Below are positions 12,301-21,843 of a stretch of 64,000 nucleotides of DNA, one piece after another (within the stretch, counting starts at the first letter, position 1; each line of letters starts with the position of its first letter). Below the pieces are notes generated by a model, which saw only the letters and a program-made list of their open reading frames with translations, did not search any database and was not told where the DNA came from. This DNA is from Asparagopsis taxiformis (taxonomy: Eukaryota; Rhodophyta; Florideophyceae; Bonnemaisoniales; Bonnemaisoniaceae): positions 1-64,000 of the forward strand of contig JALQPE010000749.1 in NCBI GenBank assembly GCA_030407315.1, given 5' to 3'. A program made the position numbers and the translations under genes.

Positions 12301-13764
12301 CCTCCTAAAACCAAAATACTTCCTTTAACCACGGTCTTCAAGTTGAAGCGCAACAGCGATGGTACTCCCACCAGTCGCAAAGTTCGCTGCACAATACGCG
12401 GTGATAAACAAGTCCCAGGCGTTCATTACGATCCGTACAATCTCTCCAGCCCCGTCACTCATCGAGACACCATCCGCTCGGCTCTTGCTTGCCGCAGCAA
12501 ACTCCTACCATGCTCTTCATTGGGACATCGAAGCCGCCTTCTTGCATGAAAAATTCAACGATAACCGCACCATATTCGTACAGCAACCCACTAGGTTTGA
12601 TGGCTCTCTGCGCCACCCTCACCATGTCGCCCAACTCACTGGGAACATGTATGGCAGCAAACAGGCTTGCCGAATTTTCACAGAAGGCCTTGCCACCTTC
12701 CTGGAGTCGCATGATTTTCAACGGCTCCATTCTGATCCCTGCTCATTCATACGTCATGATCCTTCCCGCCCAGAGCTATTTATCCTGCTCATCATAACAG
12801 TGGATGACTTCCTGGTCATTTCCAACTCCACTGCACTCATTTCCCACACCAAATCCACACTCCTTTGCAAATACTCGGTTAAAGACCTCGGCCCTGTGTC
12901 TGCCATCCTCGGCTGGAAAGTGACTCAATCTCAGTCGGGTATCACAATCTCCCAACCTGGATACATCAATTCCTGCTTGAAAAATACAGACACACCACTG
13001 CCAAACCGTCACCCTCTCCCATAGCTTCCGAGCTCCTGGCCCCGAACAATCGTGACTCTAAACCCCTCGACACATCCCTGTATGACTATACTGGCCTCAT
13101 CGGCTCTCTGCGATACCTTGCCGATTGCACTCGCCCCGATATCTCATACATCGTCGGCTTCCTGGGCCGATACTCACGTTGTCCAACCACACACCACTGG
13201 TTAGCTGCCCTTCGCGTGTTACGATATCTACGCGGCACATCCGACGTTGGTATCACATACTCCAGGACATTTACCTCCTCTATTGTGGCCTACTCAGATT
13301 CTGATCACGCCTCCTGCCCCACAACACGCCGTTCCACGACAGGCAGCCTCATCTTTTACAATGGCGCTCCTGTCTCTTGGCAGTCCAAACGTCAACGCAC
13401 GGTATCACCGTCTACTCATGCCGCTGAATATGTTGCAACATTTCATACTACTCAACTACTCCGAACCGTTGCCAACTTTCTCACTGAAATCCAACATCTT
13501 CCCCGCACACCTATCCCTCTTTACATAGACAATGCGGCTGCAATTGCTACTGCCAAAGCGTCATACCCTACTCCTAATGCTCGGCACATTGACGTGAAGT
13601 ATCACTGGCTCAAAGAACAAGTACACAACGGCCTCATTGAGCCTATTCATATTTCCTCGAATGCAAACCCCGCTGATGTCTTAACGAAAACGCTCAAACC
13701 GGCGCAGTTCAAACTCAAACTCCCATTACTTCGTCTCTCAGCGTCCACGGCGCGCGGCGACTAA
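9336..13764 (+). pseudogene. gag-pol of copia A, three frameshifts
   Basis: Aligned with the intact polyprotein of copia B. Gag (9336-10330) includes the conserved NYIPWRISVEHHAR segment and a fourfold 11-residue repeat. A first frameshift near 10325 separates it from the knuckle-like WCTVHGSFYHSTSEC, the protease YILDSGAD, the integrase HHCC and DDE motifs (HTDICGPF, SDNAREYY, ENSLAERINR) and the start of RT. Further breaks occur near 12480 and 12990-13025, inside RT. The active-site region VITVDDFLVI is present, and the last frame carries RNase H (AYSDSDHASC ... STHAAEYVA). Pol ends TARGD at 13764. As it stands it cannot make a complete polyprotein. Confidence 0.88.
9428..9560 (+). repeat. 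Fourfold 33-bp tandem repeat within gag of copia A
   Basis: Four in-frame copies of a 33-bp unit encode LPSGDDNSRHT four times, with only minor variation (TTTACC/CTACC). Copia B lacks this, so it is a lineage-specific expansion near the gag N terminus. Confidence 0.9.
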
Positions 13765-13811
13765 CAAATAACTTTCCTTCCTTTCCGCACCGTGTCCACT
13801 TCTCCACAAAT

Positions 13812-13923
13812 TAACAAATAACTTTCATATTCAATATGCATTACAGTACACAACCAGTACTTAGATCATCCGCCGTCGCTCCTGCTCAGTAAACTGAACC
13901 AAGAGACATTGATCCTCTTCACA
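13812..13923 (+). repeat. 3' LTR of copia A
   Basis: 112 bp, identical by eye to the 5' LTR and followed by CGAAG. A second copy of the LTR's first 15 bases (TAACAAATAACTTTC) lies at 13762-13776 and contains the pol stop codon. No polypurine tract is visible directly upstream of 13812. Confidence 0.85.
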
Positions 13924-15017
13924 CGAAGGAATTAAAGAACGCAGTTTTACTGCAAGGTTTGCGGGAAATTCACCTGGCCGAACCTGGGGGGTAGGAGTGC
14001 TGTAGTCCTTCAGGTGTAACCCTGCCTGCGCATGTAGCAAATGGCCCCCCAGAGGTGCCCAGGGTGACTATAAATTCTACAAGGTCAGCGGGATGGAGGG
14101 AGGGTTTTCAACGGAAACGGAAGACGGATGTATGGGGGGAGCGCGATGCAGTCCGGGTCGTTGGAGCTGGGAAGCGAGTCTGCTTGCTCCTTGACCTGGC
14201 TTCAGTGATCGGGTGCTGCTTGGCGATTGCCTCAGTCCTGTTATGTCGCCGTCGATAGTTTCCATTGCAGTTTCAGCCGGTGATTCAATCAATCCCAGTC
14301 CAGCCCCGGTACAGGGGATGCCCCTCCAATTTTGGGTTGCGTACTGTACCCTATACAGAAAGAGTCCCCGCCAACTACTCATCGTGCCTGCACTATCGTT
14401 TTGATGTTAAAATATCTTCTGCGCGTCTTGAAATTCTAATCCGCTTGTCGATCTCAAAACATCGATCATCGACTTGAAGCGACAGTGCACACAAGCATTT
14501 GATTGCATCGTTGCGACTCACAACTCATTCATCCCGACAATTCGCGTTCGACATCTGCGTGCGTGTTGCACAGTCTGCTGTCGGTCGCAATGCCGCCAAC
14601 CACCTGACCTGCTCTGAAACGCAGTTCATCGCCCCATATCGCGCATATCCCGCACAGCGTCGCGACAGCTTGGTTGTGTCGCCGTATGACTTGAATGGAT
14701 ACTCCAATAGATGATGATGTACGCGTTGAAAGACCATTTCCATACGTCCGTAGCGCTCTGTGTAGGCGTGACGTGCACAATGAGGCATCTAAAGTGGCGT
14801 TTGCACTGGCTGAATGGCATGCGTTGGTGCGTTCGTAGGTGACATGTCCATCAATGCAGACCACTATGGTTGTGGAACCGTTTTCTGGCTCTGAATGTAG
14901 GTACGGGGAAGATACAGTTTATGTTGGCAATCATCCCTCGCGTACGTCGCACATGAACGAGCACAGTGAGCGAGCGGGCAGCGCACATCCCATCTTGCAA
15001 ACATCGCTAGGGATGAG

Positions 15018-15129
15018 TGACGAATAACTTACACATTTACAGTACTTACAGTCATCACAACACATAGATAAACCTCCGCCGACGATCTCGGGGAGGAATA
15101 AACGGTCAAGCAACCACGTTTGTTTCACA
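15018..15129 (+). repeat. 5' LTR of copia B
   Basis: 112 bp, TGACGAATAAC ... TTTGTTTCACA (TG...CA). From base 15021 it matches 19779-19887 exactly by eye. Its first three bases (TGA) match the copy at the pol stop codon (19731) rather than 19776-19778 (TTC). Confidence 0.88.
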
Positions 15130-15143
15130 GGTTATGAGCCCAG
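15130..15143 (+). promoter_or_regulatory. Primer-binding site of copia B (half initiator-tRNA-Met type)
   Basis: GGTTATGAGCCCAG directly follows the LTR and differs by one base from the Drosophila copia site. It would anneal to an internal fragment of initiator tRNA-Met. The ATG inside opens only a 17-codon frame here, unlike copia A. Confidence 0.75.
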
Positions 15144-15204
15144 ACGCTACAATCTGCTTCCCTCCACCCGCCCATTCTTCCTAATCACCGATCTCACGGC
15201 TGCA

Positions 15205-15395
15205 CACTACCCGTGCCTCTCTTACGGCACCATCTAGCTCCACGCCTCTCTTACGGCGACACTCCCAGCCCGTTATCACGCCTCTTTTACGGCAGTAACT
15301 GATCACACGCCTCTTTTACGGCGATATCTACATTTCACAATCTCGCCTCTGTCCACGGCGACCCTCACCTCTCAATATCACGCCTCTTTTACGGC
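15205..15395 (+). repeat. Leader repeat array of copia B
   Basis: Six imperfect copies of CGCCTCTTTTACGGC, spaced about 29-37 bases apart, lie between the PBS and the gag-pol ATG (near 15213, 15242, 15277, 15306, 15343, 15379). Some have CTCTTAC or TGTCCAC in the middle while the flanks GCCTCT and ACGGC are kept. They could be packaging or translation signals; this is inference. Confidence 0.75.
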
Positions 15396-15515
15396 TATAT
15401 TTTCGACGTGTTTCCCACACACACTTACTCATCCACTACCTCATTTTTCCGGCGACCTTTCCCCAATTTCTGTTGACTTTCTACTTCTATTCCAGAAACA
15501 CTCAAACTTCACAAC

Positions 15516-18500
15516 ATGGCTGACCATGAACATTCCACCCCCGTTCCGCCTACTCCACAGATCCAGCACCAATTGGAAATACCAGAACTCAACAATGGGA
15601 ATTACATTCCATGGAAAATAACGGTGGAACATTTTGCTCGAGCCCAAGGTGTCTACGACCACTTGACCAACAACATACCTGTTCCGTCTGACCCTATTAT
15701 GGCGACCGAGCACTTCACCAAACACACACAAGCCCAATTGCTTGTACTATCCACTTTATCTCAAGACATCATGAAACACTACACCGACTCGGAACTCCAC
15801 GGACCTATTAGTGTTTTATACAACAAAATTCATCACCGAATGACCACCGTGAGTCCGGAAAAATCCCCTGAGAACCTACGCCGAAAAGCTCGTTCCATAC
15901 ATTGGTCACATTCTACCCCCATTTCTAATTTCATCAATCAGCACCTTGAACTTCGGACAGTCATGATCAGATCCAACTACCCCGAAATTTCCAACGAGCA
16001 AACCACCATTCGTTTCATGCTGGAAGCCTTAGAAGGTCATTCCGAATGGACAACATTCCTACAAACCGTGTCAGCACACATGGATTTGAATCCTGACCGA
16101 CCACCCTCTCTTCATCACATCACTGCCATGATGCTCAAACACGATGACCTCCGCTCATGCTCTTCTATCTCCAACCAACCCACCAACCATTCTACTCCTC
16201 CTCCCTTCATCCGAAACCCTCAACGATACTACCAACGCCGCAGCTATACTCGCCGCACACCCAAACCTCATCCCTTTCACCCCGAAAACCACATACCAAG
16301 GCCACATGGCCACTCTGGCAGATGGTGCACCATGCATGGTACGAGCTCCCATGATACTTCCCACTGCAAAATGCGCAAGCGGCTTGAACGTCTTCCGCAT
16401 ACTTCCGACCACAAACAATTCCGCCGCACGCCGCCGCAAAACATTGGTCACCAAGCTATTGACCCCTCCGAAGGATATGATTCTCCTGCTCCACACTCTG
16501 ACTCCGATGACGTAAGTTCCAGTCAACATACAACTTACATTCTCGATTCCGGAGCAAATCGTACTCACCTCACTTCTCCCTCCACAGACATCCCCGTGAA
16601 ACTGTCTTCCACAATATGCGCAGATGGCAGACGTGCACAAGTAACACATGGTGGACGAGCGTCAATTCCTGCGCTACAACACACTCCCCTCCCGGCACAC
16701 GACGTCGTCGTGGCTCCCTCACTGCAGCATAATCTGCTATCCGTGGGCCAAATAGCCAAAACACACGACGTCATATTCCAACGGAAAACAGCTTTCATTA
16801 AAACACCATCTCCTCCCCCACCCAGCGACCAAATCGTAGCCACTGCTTCCAAGACGCGCGAAGGACTCTATCGTCTACGATATCCTAACCCACACAAGTC
16901 GCAATTACGCCGCTTAAGAAGGAACAACAGGCAAAAAACGCTTGCCAATGGCGCACGAGCACTCCCTACCATACGAAAATCAAAACAAATCAAACTATCC
17001 TCTACAAACAAGCCACCAGCTCAAACGCCAAATATAATTCCCAAGCGCCTTCGCAAATCGCGCTCACAGAAACGTTCTCAACCTATTACATTTCTCAAAA
17101 AGGTCATTTCCAAGAAGCCCCAATCTCAAAAACCTCGTATCCCTCCACGAACGCACCCAAGACTCAAGGCGGATCTACCGTCCACTATCAGAGACTACCA
17201 CAAGTGGCATCTTAAACTGAACCACATTCATCCAAACAAGATTCACTACATGGCTAAGAATGGCCTTGTTTCCAACATGCCTTCAACACTGCTCCGCACA
17301 CCCCCTCGTGATTTCATCTGCTCTGGCTGTGCACAAGGAAAAATGCACGCAGCTCCATTCCGCCGCAAAGTACGCCTTGCCCCTATCGGTTCTCACCTAC
17401 ACACCGATGTCTGCGGTCCCATGCCTCATAATTCCTTTTCCCGCAATCGTTTCTTCATTACCTTCCTTGACGAAGGCAGCAGATTCCTCACTCTGATACC
17501 CATCAAATCAAAAGCGGACGTAGGCTCCACCCTATCTCAACACATCACTGACACACTCACTCATACCCCACACCGCATCACACAGCTCACCTCAGACAAT
17601 GCCAAAGAATACCACACACATTCCCTCACATCCTTTTACAAACAACACAACATCCACCTTCACCCTACCATACCTCACACCCCGCAAGAAAATTCTCTTG
17701 CCGAGCGAGTGAATCGTACAATCATGAACACAACCCGTACCACACTCCTATCCGCCAATTTACCATTAGAACTGTGGGACTACGCTGCCATTGCCGCAGC
17801 TGACACGTACAACCACACCCCGCATGCAGCACATGGCCAGCTCCCAGCTGCCCTTTGGCACAATATTCACCCACAAGTCGACTCACTCCTCCCATTCGGT
17901 ACCGACGGCTACATCCATGACCCATCCCCACATAACAAACTGCAGTCCCGTTCCAAACTCGTCACATACATTGGACGATGCGACTACAACCACTACTTTG
18001 TTTACGATCGCAACTCACACAAGATATCACGATGCCGCACACGAGATTTCACCATTTACGACCCCCTGCATGATCCCATTTGTACCACATCTCCCTCATC
18101 GATGACACTAACTGCCAAAACACCGTCGTTAACCTTTACGGAGCCCAAAAACGTAAAGCAAGCTCGATCCGCTCCAGACGCCAGGGAATGGGAAATTGCA
18201 TGGAACGCAGAACTCGACAATTTGGAAGAGCGTGGTGTACTGACGTACATACCCAAGACCGATGTCCCACCCAATACGAAGCTCCTCCCGGTTCAAACTG
18301 TCATAAAACTCAAAACTGACAGTGATGGTTCACCCACTACCCGCAAAGTTCGCTGTACTATACGAGGTGACCGCCAAATTTCCGGCCTACACTACGATCC
18401 GGATGATTTATCTAGTCCAGTTGCCAGCCGCGAAGCGATACGAACGGCCCTAGCACTTGCGGCTGCTCATAATTGGCACACCTTTCACTGGGACCTTGAA

Positions 18501-19733
18501 GCCGCATTCTTACATGAGCTGTTTACAGAAGATCGACACATCTTCCTCCACCAACCGCGCCGTTTCGATGGCACTTTAAAATATCCAAATCATGTAGCCA
18601 AACTGACTGGAAACATGTATGGCAGTCGCCAGGCTTGTAAGATATTCACTGAAGGCCTGGCAGACTTTCTCAACGTCTCCGACTTCTCCCGCCTTACATC
18701 TGACACCTGCTCTTTTCTTCTCCGTCACCAAATTAACCCATCCCACTTCGTCTTACTCGTCATCACGGTGGATGACTTCCTCGTGGTCTCTAACCATATT
18801 CCCCTTGTCAATAAGGTTAAAACAAGACTTCAACAGAAATATACTCTCAAAGATCTCGGACAAGTAACAAACATACTTGGCTGGAAAGTAGAACACTCAA
18901 AAGAAGGCATCAAGATTTCACAGCCTGGATACATCCAAAATCTCATCGATCGCTTTGGACAAACTGATGCCAAACCCTTCCCGTCTCCCATCGCTTCAGA
19001 AATCGTTGCCGACTTAAACAGTGAAAGCAAACCACTGGACACATCCACTTATGAATACAAAAGCCTTATAGGATCCCTTCGATACCTATGTGATTCCACC
19101 CGCCCCGACTTATCCTACATTGTAGGCTTCCTCGGCCGTTACTCACATGCTCCGACACAACACCATTGGAAGGCCGCCATCCGTATTTTACGCCATCTCA
19201 AAACCTCCTCATCCAAAGGAATTCTATACCCTCGCGGATTCTCCACCGGCTTACAAGCTTATTCGGATTCCGACTTTGCTGCTTGCCCTGATACGCGCCG
19301 CTCTACCTCTGGATCCATCATATTTTACAACAGTGCACCCATATCATGGCAGTCTCGCCGACAACGCAACGTTGTCACCTCTACACACGCAGCTGAATAT
19401 ATCGCTGCTTTCCAAACAACCTTACTACTCAAATCGATTTCTAACTTTCTCACAGAACTGGGACACGCGCAAACAGACCCAATTCCTCTCTATATGGACA
19501 ACGCAGCTGCCATCAGTACTGCTAAAGCCAAATACCCCACACCAACCTCACGTCACATTGACGTCAAATTCCATTGGCTACGAGAACAGGTCAAACAAAA
19601 GTTTATACTCCCTACACATATCCCTTCTGCGCAAAACCCAGCAGACCTATTAACTAAGGCTCTCAAGCCTGCACAATTCACTGCCAAGGTACAACTCCTT
19701 CGTCTGAATCCACTCACAGCGCGCGGCGACTGA
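15516..19733 (+). CDS. gag-pol polyprotein of copia B, 1405 residues, intact
   Basis: A single frame encodes all functions needed for retrotransposition. Gag lies at about 1-330, with a His/Cys knuckle-like WCTMHG..SHDTSHC near 270. An aspartic protease follows (YILDSGAN, about 342). Integrase has an HHCC zinc motif (WHLKLNHIH ... CSGC, about 560-610) and the DDE triad in HTDVCGP, TSDNAKEY and ENSLAERVNR (about 630-730). Reverse transcriptase has HWDLEAAFLHE and the active site ITVDDFLVV (about 990-1090). RNase H has YSDSDFAACPDTRRST and STHAAEYIAA (about 1250-1300). It ends TARGD, and the stop codon lies in a copy of the LTR start. The ATG at 15516 follows the leader repeats. Gag and pol are fused without a frameshift, as in copia and GalEa-type elements; protease must cut it into parts. 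Confidence 0.95.
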   Translation: MADHEHSTPVPPTPQIQHQLEIPELNNGNYIPWKITVEHFARAQGVYDHLTNNIPVPSDPIMATEHFTKHTQAQLLVLSTLSQDIMKHYTDSELHGPISVLYNKIHHRMTTVSPEKSPENLRRKARSIHWSHSTPISNFINQHLELRTVMIRSNYPEISNEQTTIRFMLEALEGHSEWTTFLQTVSAHMDLNPDRPPSLHHITAMMLKHDDLRSCSSISNQPTNHSTPPPFIRNPQRYYQRRSYTRRTPKPHPFHPENHIPRPHGHSGRWCTMHGTSSHDTSHCKMRKRLERLPHTSDHKQFRRTPPQNIGHQAIDPSEGYDSPAPHSDSDDVSSSQHTTYILDSGANRTHLTSPSTDIPVKLSSTICADGRRAQVTHGGRASIPALQHTPLPAHDVVVAPSLQHNLLSVGQIAKTHDVIFQRKTAFIKTPSPPPPSDQIVATASKTREGLYRLRYPNPHKSQLRRLRRNNRQKTLANGARALPTIRKSKQIKLSSTNKPPAQTPNIIPKRLRKSRSQKRSQPITFLKKVISKKPQSQKPRIPPRTHPRLKADLPSTIRDYHKWHLKLNHIHPNKIHYMAKNGLVSNMPSTLLRTPPRDFICSGCAQGKMHAAPFRRKVRLAPIGSHLHTDVCGPMPHNSFSRNRFFITFLDEGSRFLTLIPIKSKADVGSTLSQHITDTLTHTPHRITQLTSDNAKEYHTHSLTSFYKQHNIHLHPTIPHTPQENSLAERVNRTIMNTTRTTLLSANLPLELWDYAAIAAADTYNHTPHAAHGQLPAALWHNIHPQVDSLLPFGTDGYIHDPSPHNKLQSRSKLVTYIGRCDYNHYFVYDRNSHKISRCRTRDFTIYDPLHDPICTTSPSSMTLTAKTPSLTFTEPKNVKQARSAPDAREWEIAWNAELDNLEERGVLTYIPKTDVPPNTKLLPVQTVIKLKTDSDGSPTTRKVRCTIRGDRQISGLHYDPDDLSSPVASREAIRTALALAAAHNWHTFHWDLEAAFLHELFTEDRHIFLHQPRRFDGTLKYPNHVAKLTGNMYGSRQACKIFTEGLADFLNVSDFSRLTSDTCSFLLRHQINPSHFVLLVITVDDFLVVSNHIPLVNKVKTRLQQKYTLKDLGQVTNILGWKVEHSKEGIKISQPGYIQNLIDRFGQTDAKPFPSPIASEIVADLNSESKPLDTSTYEYKSLIGSLRYLCDSTRPDLSYIVGFLGRYSHAPTQHHWKAAIRILRHLKTSSSKGILYPRGFSTGLQAYSDSDFAACPDTRRSTSGSIIFYNSAPISWQSRRQRNVVTSTHAAEYIAAFQTTLLLKSISNFLTELGHAQTDPIPLYMDNAAAISTAKAKYPTPTSRHIDVKFHWLREQVKQKFILPTHIPSAQNPADLLTKALKPAQFTAKVQLLRLNPLTARGD

Positions 19734-19887
19734 CGAATAACTTCTCTTTTTCCGCGCTGTGACTACATCCAGCCTTTCCGAATAACTTACACATTTACAG
19801 TACTTACAGTCATCACAACACATAGATAAACCTCCGCCGACGATCTCGGGGAGGAATAAACGGTCAAGCAACCACGTTTGTTTCACA
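19731..19887 (+). repeat. 3' LTR region of copia B
   Basis: The segment matching the 5' LTR is 19779-19887. A first copy of the LTR start (TGACGAATAACTT) begins at the pol stop codon at 19731, followed by about 35 extra bases before the second CGAATAACTT. The 3' LTR may thus be longer than the 5' one and begin at the stop codon. Confidence 0.75.
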
Positions 19888-20950
19888 ATGAGAGGAAGAA
19901 AAATGCCCATTGGGCGTGTCCACGGTTCGGGGATGGGTTTTGAGTAGCAGATATTGAATAGGGAAGGGTGTGATGATGGAGTAAGCGGATGCACCTGATT
20001 AGTTGGTTACGTGGTTGTGTTCCACCGCAATGGAGATGTACCTACATCGAGATGGGTAGAAGGGGTAGGGTGGCGAGGGTAGAAGCGATGAGACGGCCAT
20101 GTAGTGTGTACGTACGATGGCCATACGAGCATGGAACTGGGGTGTTGAAGAAGTTTAGGATGGACTGGAACCTGTCATCATTACACATGGTTATGGATTG
20201 CACTGCAGTACCATCATGCGCAGTATTTGTATGGATACTGGGAAGAAATCGATGCTAGCGCAGTGTGAGTAAATTATTCGTTCCCGAGGAACAACGATGC
20301 GTATATTAAGATTGTGCTGTTGGATCCATATCAACCAGCGCTGAAAGTAGAAACGAGTGAGCACAGCGCATGTGCAACAAGTTGACAAGTGGATGCGTCT
20401 AACGATACGTTGATGGATGTAGTGCGCAGTGTGGAACAGACAATGAACCAGCAAGTGTTGCAGTGCAAACGCTGACAAACGCATGTATCAGCACAATGAC
20501 ACCGAACGACACACATGACCATCATGGTCACGTGACGCAATCGGCATCCGCCCTCACACGCAGTTGCAACAATGTACCCAGCGCCTTGCTCACCTACTAT
20601 CCGCACATACCACATGCTGCTGGGAACGGCGCGCGACGGGCGGATGGATGCACACACTTTTCGCCTGTTCACCGGTATCGCACATCCACTAGCAACAAGT
20701 TCAATCATCGCTCACGAGCACAGCGCGAGTCAGCGTCCATCGCCACGACATTGCCAGCCGCAGTCCAGTCTGCAGCGCACTCATCGATCGCGCCCAGCAC
20801 CGACACGTGTCATATCAATGAAAGTGCGAATGGCCGATTGAAGCGTCGAGTGTCACGCTGAACTGTTCGACACTCTCCGGCCATTCAGTAGTGTATATGT
20901 TGATTCCAGTGTCTCAGCTGATGCGCCTGTCAGGTGATCATACAGCATTA

Positions 20951-21843
20951 CACCATTAGATTTACAGTACCATACAAATTGTACCTCAACCGGACGCAGA
21001 ACTGGCGGAGACCGCGATCAGTACAAGCGCCTCCAGCGATTACACCAAAACATTTCTCATATTTCCACGCAGCTCTACGCCGATTTTCGCTCCCATTCGC
21101 TCAGGCACCTCACATGCACAACTCGCAATCTTGGTCATTGCGCAGACCGCTGTCGAGTTCGATTCGCCGTCACCGCCGCCCATCCGCCATGCTCCGACAA
21201 AGTCCACGCGATTTCCCATCCATGCCCCATCCGGAGTGAACATCCATCCTCCGCCAACATCCCAATCACCCCATCATCGCCAGTTGCCTTTGGCCAGCAG
21301 CCCATACATCTTGCGTGGGCGAGTCTTCTCTACCTCATGTGTGCCACTTCATGTCTAACTGTTGGTTGTTCCACACGTCGGACATATTGATGCACCCAGA
21401 GTAGAAGTGGGCATCGTGTCGAGCGCACGTCGATTCGACCGAGTTGGTTCGACGCTTGCAGCTGCCATTTTCGAAGCTGTCTGCTGTGGCCCGCGCGTCG
21501 CCTTTCGTGTATGGAATGTGAACGAGTGTGTGTGAATTGCGAAACGTTGCGAGATGCGCTGTATAGACTTCCTCCATTTTGTCAGCCTCCCTGTGAATTC
21601 ACCAAATGCGCTTACCAGTCTCCTTGGGCCACATCAAAAAGGTTGCACATTATTCTCGCAAGTCGAAATCCACTTATCAGTTCGTCTTGCACATCTCACT
21701 CCATTTCGAAATATATTATCTGTGTCGCCCGCCGCCATCACAGCACGTCCGTTTCAATTGTAGCCTAATAAACTCCAACACCATGACTCCTACCTATATC
21801 TTTAGTCACCCAGTTTCAATCTCATCATCTTTTTACCATCATT
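20951..21843. other. 3' flank of NLR-like copy 2
   Basis: No gene supported. The stretch from about 21050 to 21440 is homologous to 41990-42310, which ends at the fourth TIR relic in the same way (for example GCGCAGACTGCTCTC/GCGCAGACCGCTGTC and GGCAGCCCATAC/CAGCAGCCCATAC). This marks it as the 3' part of the duplicated unit. Confidence 0.6.

Larger units (their letters stand above)
9220..13923 (+). mobile_element. Ty1/copia retrotransposon A, full-length but frameshifted
   Basis: Bounded by 112-bp LTRs that look identical by eye and by the 5-bp target duplication CGAAG (9215-9219 and 13924-13928). The order inside is PBS, gag, protease, integrase, RT, RNase H, as in Ty1/copia. The uninterrupted target is preserved in the homologous element at 26841-27394. 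Identical LTRs point to recent insertion, yet the gag-pol frame is broken three times. The very short LTRs, fused gag-pol and half-tRNA primer site recall the GalEa/PyRE-like copia elements reported from red algae; that link is an inference. Confidence 0.92.
9160..14438 (+). mobile_element. TTAACATCC-family non-autonomous element, split by copia A
   Basis: The two parts, 9160-9214 and 13924-14438, together form an element of about 570 bp that is nearly identical in inverted orientation at 26841-27394. It starts TTAACATCC, carries GATGTTAA near the right end and finishes in AAATATCTTCTGCGCGTCTTGAAATTCTA. Copia A sits in it with a 5-bp target duplication; the homologous copy shows the empty site at about 27340-27350. 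No protein-coding frame is supported. It is probably moved in trans by an autonomous relative such as the element at 39499-41957. Confidence 0.75.
15018..19887 (+). mobile_element. Ty1/copia retrotransposon B, apparently intact
   Basis: Flanked by the target duplication ATGAG (15013-15017 and 19888-19892). The homologous uninterrupted site is at 37530-37545 (AGGGACGGGAGGAAGAA). The element has near-identical short LTRs, a half-tRNA PBS, a repeat-rich leader and one uninterrupted gag-pol frame. It is related to copia A (about the same architecture, clearly diverged sequence). With an intact frame and matching LTRs it is the best candidate for a recently active element here and could mobilise copia A in trans. 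Confidence 0.93.
14439..20950. repeat. Spacer block I, paralogous to block II (36900-39490), interrupted by copia B
   Basis: Apart from the retroelement at 15018-19887, this stretch is clearly homologous to 36900-39490. For example, the run around GCGTCGCGACAGCTTGGTTGT (14660-14680 and 37258-37278) and CGTGTCCACGGTTCGGGG (19917 and 37560) occur in the same order. It lies downstream of an NLR-like gene in both places, so it belongs to the duplicated unit. I see no gene in it; the reading frames are short and not conserved between the blocks. Confidence 0.7.
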
